A stretch of 64,000 bases of DNA from NCBI RefSeq assembly GCF_012689525.1, contig NZ_CP051516.1, positions 2,790,001 to 2,854,000 on the forward strand. The letters run 5' to 3'. Below the pieces are notes generated by a model. It saw nothing but the letters and a program-made list of their open reading frames with translations, was not told where the DNA came from and did no database searches. Positions 60,798-64,000 of this stretch are shown here, one piece after another (position 1 is the stretch's first letter; the number at the start of each line of letters is the position of its first letter). The position numbers were made by a program, and so were the translations under genes. Source of the DNA: Paraburkholderia aromaticivorans. GTDB lineage: Bacteria; Pseudomonadota; Gammaproteobacteria; Burkholderiales; Burkholderiaceae.

Positions 60798-61793
60798 TCA
60801 TACCATCGCGCGTGGGCGGTTTTTGCCGTCCTTAGGGTCGTCGAGGTGTGCATCGCGCCCGTCGGCGATACTCGTCTTCTGAATGGCCGGGTCGGGCGGC
60901 ATGGCCTTGGTCCGATGCACCCAACTGGACAGCGCCGAAGCCAGCACGATGCACGCGCCGCCCGCCCATTCGCGCGGACCGGGCGACTCGCCGGCGAAGA
61001 GCCACGCGGACAGCGCCGTGACCACGATTTCGAACAGCATGATGATCGATGCCCGGTTGGCCGGCACGCGCGAGAGCCCGTACTGCACCAGCATATTGTT
61101 CGACGCCAGCAGAAAGCCGAGGCCGAGCACCAGCCAGGCGGCCGTGCCGAGATGCGCGCCGGTGGGCGGCGCGGGCATCGCCTCGAACAGCGAGGCACAG
61201 GCGCCAAAAAGCGCCGCGCCGCCGAAGATCGTCGCGGTGCGCATTTCCGGCTTCATATCCGGCAACACGCGGCTCGTCTTGAGGATCAGCACGTTGCTCA
61301 TGGCGAAGCCCATGCCGCCCGCGAGGCCTGCCCATTCGGCGAGATTGCCGGGCACGGGAATGCCCAGTTGCGGCGACCACAGCATGGTCATCGCCCCGGC
61401 CAGCGACAGCGCGGCGAGTCCCGCGCCCGCCCACGTCAGCCGCTCATGCAGGATGAAGTGCGCGAAGAGCGCGGTCCACGCGGGGGTGAGATAGAACAGC
61501 AGCAGCACGCGCATCACCTGGCCGTGAATCGAGCCCCACACGAAGCCGAGGTTGGTGATGCCCGCCGCCAGCGCGAGCGCCGGCAGCAGCCAGTGCCAGC
61601 GCACCGTCTTGAGCGCGCGGTAGCGCACCAGCAGGACGAACAGGCAGCCGGCGCCGCTCGTCAGCGCGCTGGCCGCCGTGCCGGTCACGCCGAGCGCCGC
61701 CAGCATGCGCAATGGATACCAGATCACGCCCCACACCGACGCGCCCAGCATGATCGCGAGCGTCGGCCAACCGTTGCGAAGCCAGTTGGTCAT
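60798..61793 (-). CDS. EamA/DMT-family transporter
   Basis: A 331-residue membrane protein with two EamA repeats and about ten hydrophobic segments, beginning LAIMLGASVWGVIWYPLRML. The second repeat begins around LGLGFLLASNNMLVQYGLSR. The C-terminal 40 residues are polar and charged (DGRDAHLDDPKDGKNRPR). The substrate is unknown. It lies 150 bp after the smc start and is on the same strand, so it may precede smc in a transcript. A 45-bp tandem repeat starts just upstream of its start codon. Confidence 0.87.
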   Translation of the reverse strand: MTNWLRNGWPTLAIMLGASVWGVIWYPLRMLAALGVTGTAASALTSGAGCLFVLLVRYRALKTVRWHWLLPALALAAGITNLGFVWGSIHGQVMRVLLLFYLTPAWTALFAHFILHERLTWAGAGLAALSLAGAMTMLWSPQLGIPVPGNLAEWAGLAGGMGFAMSNVLILKTSRVLPDMKPEMRTATIFGGAALFGACASLFEAMPAPPTGAHLGTAAWLVLGLGFLLASNNMLVQYGLSRVPANRASIIMLFEIVVTALSAWLFAGESPGPREWAGGACIVLASALSSWVHRTKAMPPDPAIQKTSIADGRDAHLDDPKDGKNRPRAMV

Positions 61794-61835
61794 GGTGCGG
61801 GGCTCCTTGCGGAGGTGATCGGGGTGTGTCTGTCG

Positions 61836-62075
61836 CGGACTACGCCGCTCGTTGCACGGGCGCTAATGAAGTTTGGGCCGAGAACTGCGGCGTTTCTGCC
61901 AAAGGCGCTGGTGGCGTTCCGGCCAAGGACTGCTGCGTTCCTCGCCAAGGCGCCGGGGGCGTTGCGGCCCAGGACTACGGCGGTCCTTTGTTAGGCGCTG
62001 GTGGCGTTCCTTCCGCGGACCGCGGCGCTCCTGCGCCTGTTGTGTCCGGATGTCTCCAAGACTGCTGCGTACATT
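61836..62075. repeat. 45-bp degenerate tandem repeat, about 5-6 copies
   Basis: The recurring core GGACTnCGGCGTTnCTnCC followed by AAGGCGCTGGTGGCGTTCCG repeats every 45 bases, judged from the anchor bases at 61839, 61884, 61929, 61974 and 62019, then about 62061. Because the period is a multiple of three, it gives 15-residue repeats in several frames (for example AKGAGGVPAKDCC on plus), but I see no gene start or conserved protein. It lies between the DMT transporter start and dapC. Confidence 0.8.
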
Positions 62076-62305
62076 GCTGCTCCTGCTTCTTTCTTGCGCG
62101 AGCCGTCGGCGGCTCGCGTCGTTCCCGCTGCAGCGCATTGCCTGCGCCGCCTGGCGGGTTGCGCCGTTGCTCAATGGCGCGATGTCCTTCACCTGCTTAG
62201 CTCTTCACCTTGCCTTCACTGCGCTGCCGTGGATCGCCCGCGCGACGCCGCCGCGCCATGCGCGCCCGCTAACCGCCACGCCACCGTATGCCCGCCTCGC
62301 CACGC

Positions 62306-62311
62306 TATAAT
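62306..62311 (+). promoter_or_regulatory. Likely -10 element upstream of dapC
   Basis: TATAAT in the context CGCTATAATC lies 135 bases before the dapC GTG. No good -35 is present at 16-18 bases upstream, so this is a partial match. Confidence 0.45.
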
Positions 62312-62445
62312 CATTCGCTCGCCGCTGCTGCCGGCCGTTCAGCGTGTTTTGTGCGTTTTACCGCCGCCGGCGCGTGCCCCGCTTTTTTCTGCATCCTTTT
62401 CCGCAGCCGTCTCTCGCCCATCTTCGATCAGGCTCGATCCGCCCA

Positions 62446-63663
62446 GTGAATCCGCTACTCGACTCCCTCCAGCCCTACCCGTTCGAAAAGCTGCGCGCGC
62501 TTTTCGCGGACGTCACGCCGAGCGCCGGCCTTGCGCATATCAGCTTTGGCATCGGCGAGCCGAAACACCCCACGCCCGCGCTGATCCGCGATGCCGTGGT
62601 CGCCTCGCTGGGCGGCTTGTCCTCGTATCCGGCCACGATCGGATCGCCGGCGCTGCGCGAGTCGATCGCGAAATGGGTCACGCGGCGCTACAACCTGCCG
62701 CCGGTCGATCCGGCCTCCCAGGTGCTACCGGTGTCGGGTTCGCGCGAGGCGCTGTTCGCGCTCGCCCAAACCGTGCTCGACCCGAAAAAGAATGCTGACG
62801 GCGAGCCTGCGATCGTACTCTGTCCGAACCCGTTCTACCAAATCTACGAAGGCGCGGCGATTCTGGCCGGCGCGCAGCCGTACTTCGTGAATAGCGATCC
62901 GGCGCGCAACTTCGCCTGCGACTATTCGGCGGTGCCGGCCGACATCTGGGCGCGCACGCAACTGCTCTATGTCTGCTCGCCCGGCAATCCGACCGGCGCG
63001 GTGCTCACGCTCGACGACTGGCGCGAACTGTTCGCGCTGTCGGACCGCTACGGCTTCGTGATCGCCTCGGACGAGTGCTACTCCGAAATCTATTTCGACG
63101 AAGCCAATCCGCCGCTCGGCGGCCTCGAAGCCGCGCACCGGCTCGGTCGTGGCTTCGAGCGGCTCGTCATGCTTTCGAGCCTGTCCAAGCGCTCGAACGT
63201 GCCGGGCATGCGCTCGGGCTTCGTCGCGGGCGACGCGGCGATTCTGAAGGACTTCCTGCTATACCGGACATACCACGGCGCGGCCTTGTCGACGGTGTTC
63301 CAGAGTGCCAGCATCGTGGCCTGGAATGACGAGACGCACGTGCGCGAGAACCGCGCGAAGTACGTGCGGAAGTTTTCCACCGTGACGCCGATGCTCGCCG
63401 AGGTGCTCGACGTGCGCCTGCCGGATGCCGCGTTCTATCTGTGGGCAGACGTCTCGCGCACGGGCCTCACGGACACCGAGTTCGCCCAGCGCCTCTACGC
63501 CGACTATAATGTGACGGTTCTGCCGGGCTCGTTCCTCGCGCGCACTGCGCACGGCGTGAACCCCGGCCGCAATTTCGTACGCATGGCGCTCGTCGCCGAC
63601 GTCGACGAATGCACGCAGGGCGCGCAGCGGATCGTCGATTTTTGCCGCGCGCTGGCGGGTTGA
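62446..63663 (+). CDS. dapC: Succinyldiaminopimelate aminotransferase
   Basis: A 405-residue class I/II PLP aminotransferase. I choose GTG 62446 (VNPLLDSLQPYPFEKLRALF) because the 34 upstream residues of the open frame are arginine/proline-rich and unlike the family. Conserved features are GIGEPKHPTPA, the CSPGNPTGAVL motif, the aspartate in ASDECYSEIYFDE, and the PLP lysine in SSLSKRSNVPGMRSG. It makes N-succinyl-L,L-2,6-diaminopimelate in the lysine/meso-DAP pathway. The name is supported by dapD directly downstream, 70 bp away. Confidence 0.92.
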   Translation: MNPLLDSLQPYPFEKLRALFADVTPSAGLAHISFGIGEPKHPTPALIRDAVVASLGGLSSYPATIGSPALRESIAKWVTRRYNLPPVDPASQVLPVSGSREALFALAQTVLDPKKNADGEPAIVLCPNPFYQIYEGAAILAGAQPYFVNSDPARNFACDYSAVPADIWARTQLLYVCSPGNPTGAVLTLDDWRELFALSDRYGFVIASDECYSEIYFDEANPPLGGLEAAHRLGRGFERLVMLSSLSKRSNVPGMRSGFVAGDAAILKDFLLYRTYHGAALSTVFQSASIVAWNDETHVRENRAKYVRKFSTVTPMLAEVLDVRLPDAAFYLWADVSRTGLTDTEFAQRLYADYNVTVLPGSFLARTAHGVNPGRNFVRMALVADVDECTQGAQRIVDFCRALAG

Positions 63664-63733
63664 GTTTTCGTTGATTGCAACCCCGCGCACCGCATCCCTT
63701 CTTCCGACTTCAACTCTTCGATAAAGCACGCAT

Positions 63734-64000
63734 ATGTCGCAACAACTTCAGCAGATCATTGACACCGCCTGGGAAAACCGCGCCGAACTGTCGCCGAAGG
63801 CCGCTCCGGCCGACGTGCGCGAAGCCGTCGCCCACGCCATCGAGCAACTGGACAAGGGCGCGCTGCGCGTCGCGGAAAAGAAAGATGGCGACTGGGTCGT
63901 CAATCAGTGGCTGAAGAAAGCCGTGCTGCTGTCGTTCCGCCTGGAAGACAACGCGCCGATGCCGGCCGGCGGCTACTCGCAGTTCTACGACAAGGTGCCG
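63734..64000 (+). CDS. dapD: Tetrahydrodipicolinate N-succinyltransferase, N-terminal part (runs off window)
   Basis: The first 89 residues of Dap[21 protein letters not shown], then [32 protein letters not shown], which is diagnostic for the helical N-terminal domain. The left-handed beta-helix that follows is beyond the end. It succinylates tetrahydrodipicolinate to give the substrate of DapC. The pair dapC-dapD is transcribed together on the plus strand, and dapE probably follows outside the window. Confidence 0.93.
   Translation, partial: MSQQLQQIIDTAWENRAELSPKAAPADVREAVAHAIEQLDKGALRVAEKKDGDWVVNQWLKKAVLLSFRLEDNAPMPAGGYSQFYDKVP

Noticed and set aside
61836..62291. Possible repeat protein gene in the dapC upstream region
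   Set aside because: Several frames are open because the period is a multiple of three, but the codons have no consistent composition, no ribosome-binding site stands out, and no frame joins dapC or the transporter.

Overview
The window looks like chromosome 1 of a Burkholderiales betaproteobacterium, most likely Paraburkholderia or a close relative. The grounds are high GC, a monomeric isocitrate dehydrogenase, the order guaB - membrane protein - guaA, the smc-zipA-ligA-def block, and a long rpsB-to-lpxB envelope and translation cluster. The genus call rests on gene content and protein resemblance read by eye; no search was run.

Region 1 (1-7.4 kb) is accessory-type metabolism: the end of an ActP-like acetate/cation symporter, a secreted DUF302-like protein, two paralogous MDR/CurA-type NADPH oxidoreductases, an SDR, an F420-reductase-like NADP-binding protein and two LysR regulators.

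Region 2 (7.4-17.7 kb) is a decayed patch. It holds two fragments of a DUF4102-type tyrosine integrase, an etfB'-'etfA deletion fusion, a truncated TPP-binding decarboxylase, a LuxR-type HTH gene with one extra base, the C-terminal third of malate synthase A, a lipoyl-domain::malic-enzyme chimera broken at an A8 run, a lipA cut before its C-terminus, and an IS5-like transposase stub. Apparently intact genes sit among them: an NTF2-like protein with a divergent LysR gene, the 745-residue isocitrate dehydrogenase, and a TRIC-like membrane protein. The patch ends beside the 3' end of guaA, where the integrase remnant is preceded by four consecutive inverted repeats. This fits an old, degraded genomic island at the guaA site.

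Region 3 (17.7-31.2 kb) is core: guaA, a membrane protein, guaB, a DMT transporter followed by a 44-bp tandem repeat, rnfH-ratA, smpB, an SPFH/NfeD pair, ppsA with divergent ppsR, and a TrmH/SpoU methyltransferase.

Region 4 (31.2-46.9 kb, all minus strand) runs rpsB-tsf-pyrH-frr-uppS-cdsA-dxr-rseP-bamA-skp-lpxD-fabZ-lpxA-lpxB-rnhB. It links translation, isoprenoid and phospholipid precursors, outer-membrane protein assembly and lipid A synthesis. An intrinsic terminator lies between rpsB and tsf, and a good sigma70-type promoter precedes rpsB.

Region 5 (47-64 kb) has map-glnD-rluF-like on plus, where the pseudouridine synthase carries a roughly 500-residue Arg/Gly/Glu-rich repeat extension. 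Then on minus come smc-zipA-ligA-def and a second DMT transporter. A 45-bp tandem repeat precedes dapC-dapD (lysine/meso-DAP synthesis), and dapD runs off the end.

I found no complete new system such as a defence island, CRISPR array or biosynthetic cluster. The least ordinary items are the decayed patch by guaA with its palindromes, the two tandem repeats beside DMT transporters, the low-complexity extension of the pseudouridine synthase, and an apparently frameshifted low-complexity tail on the SPFH gene.
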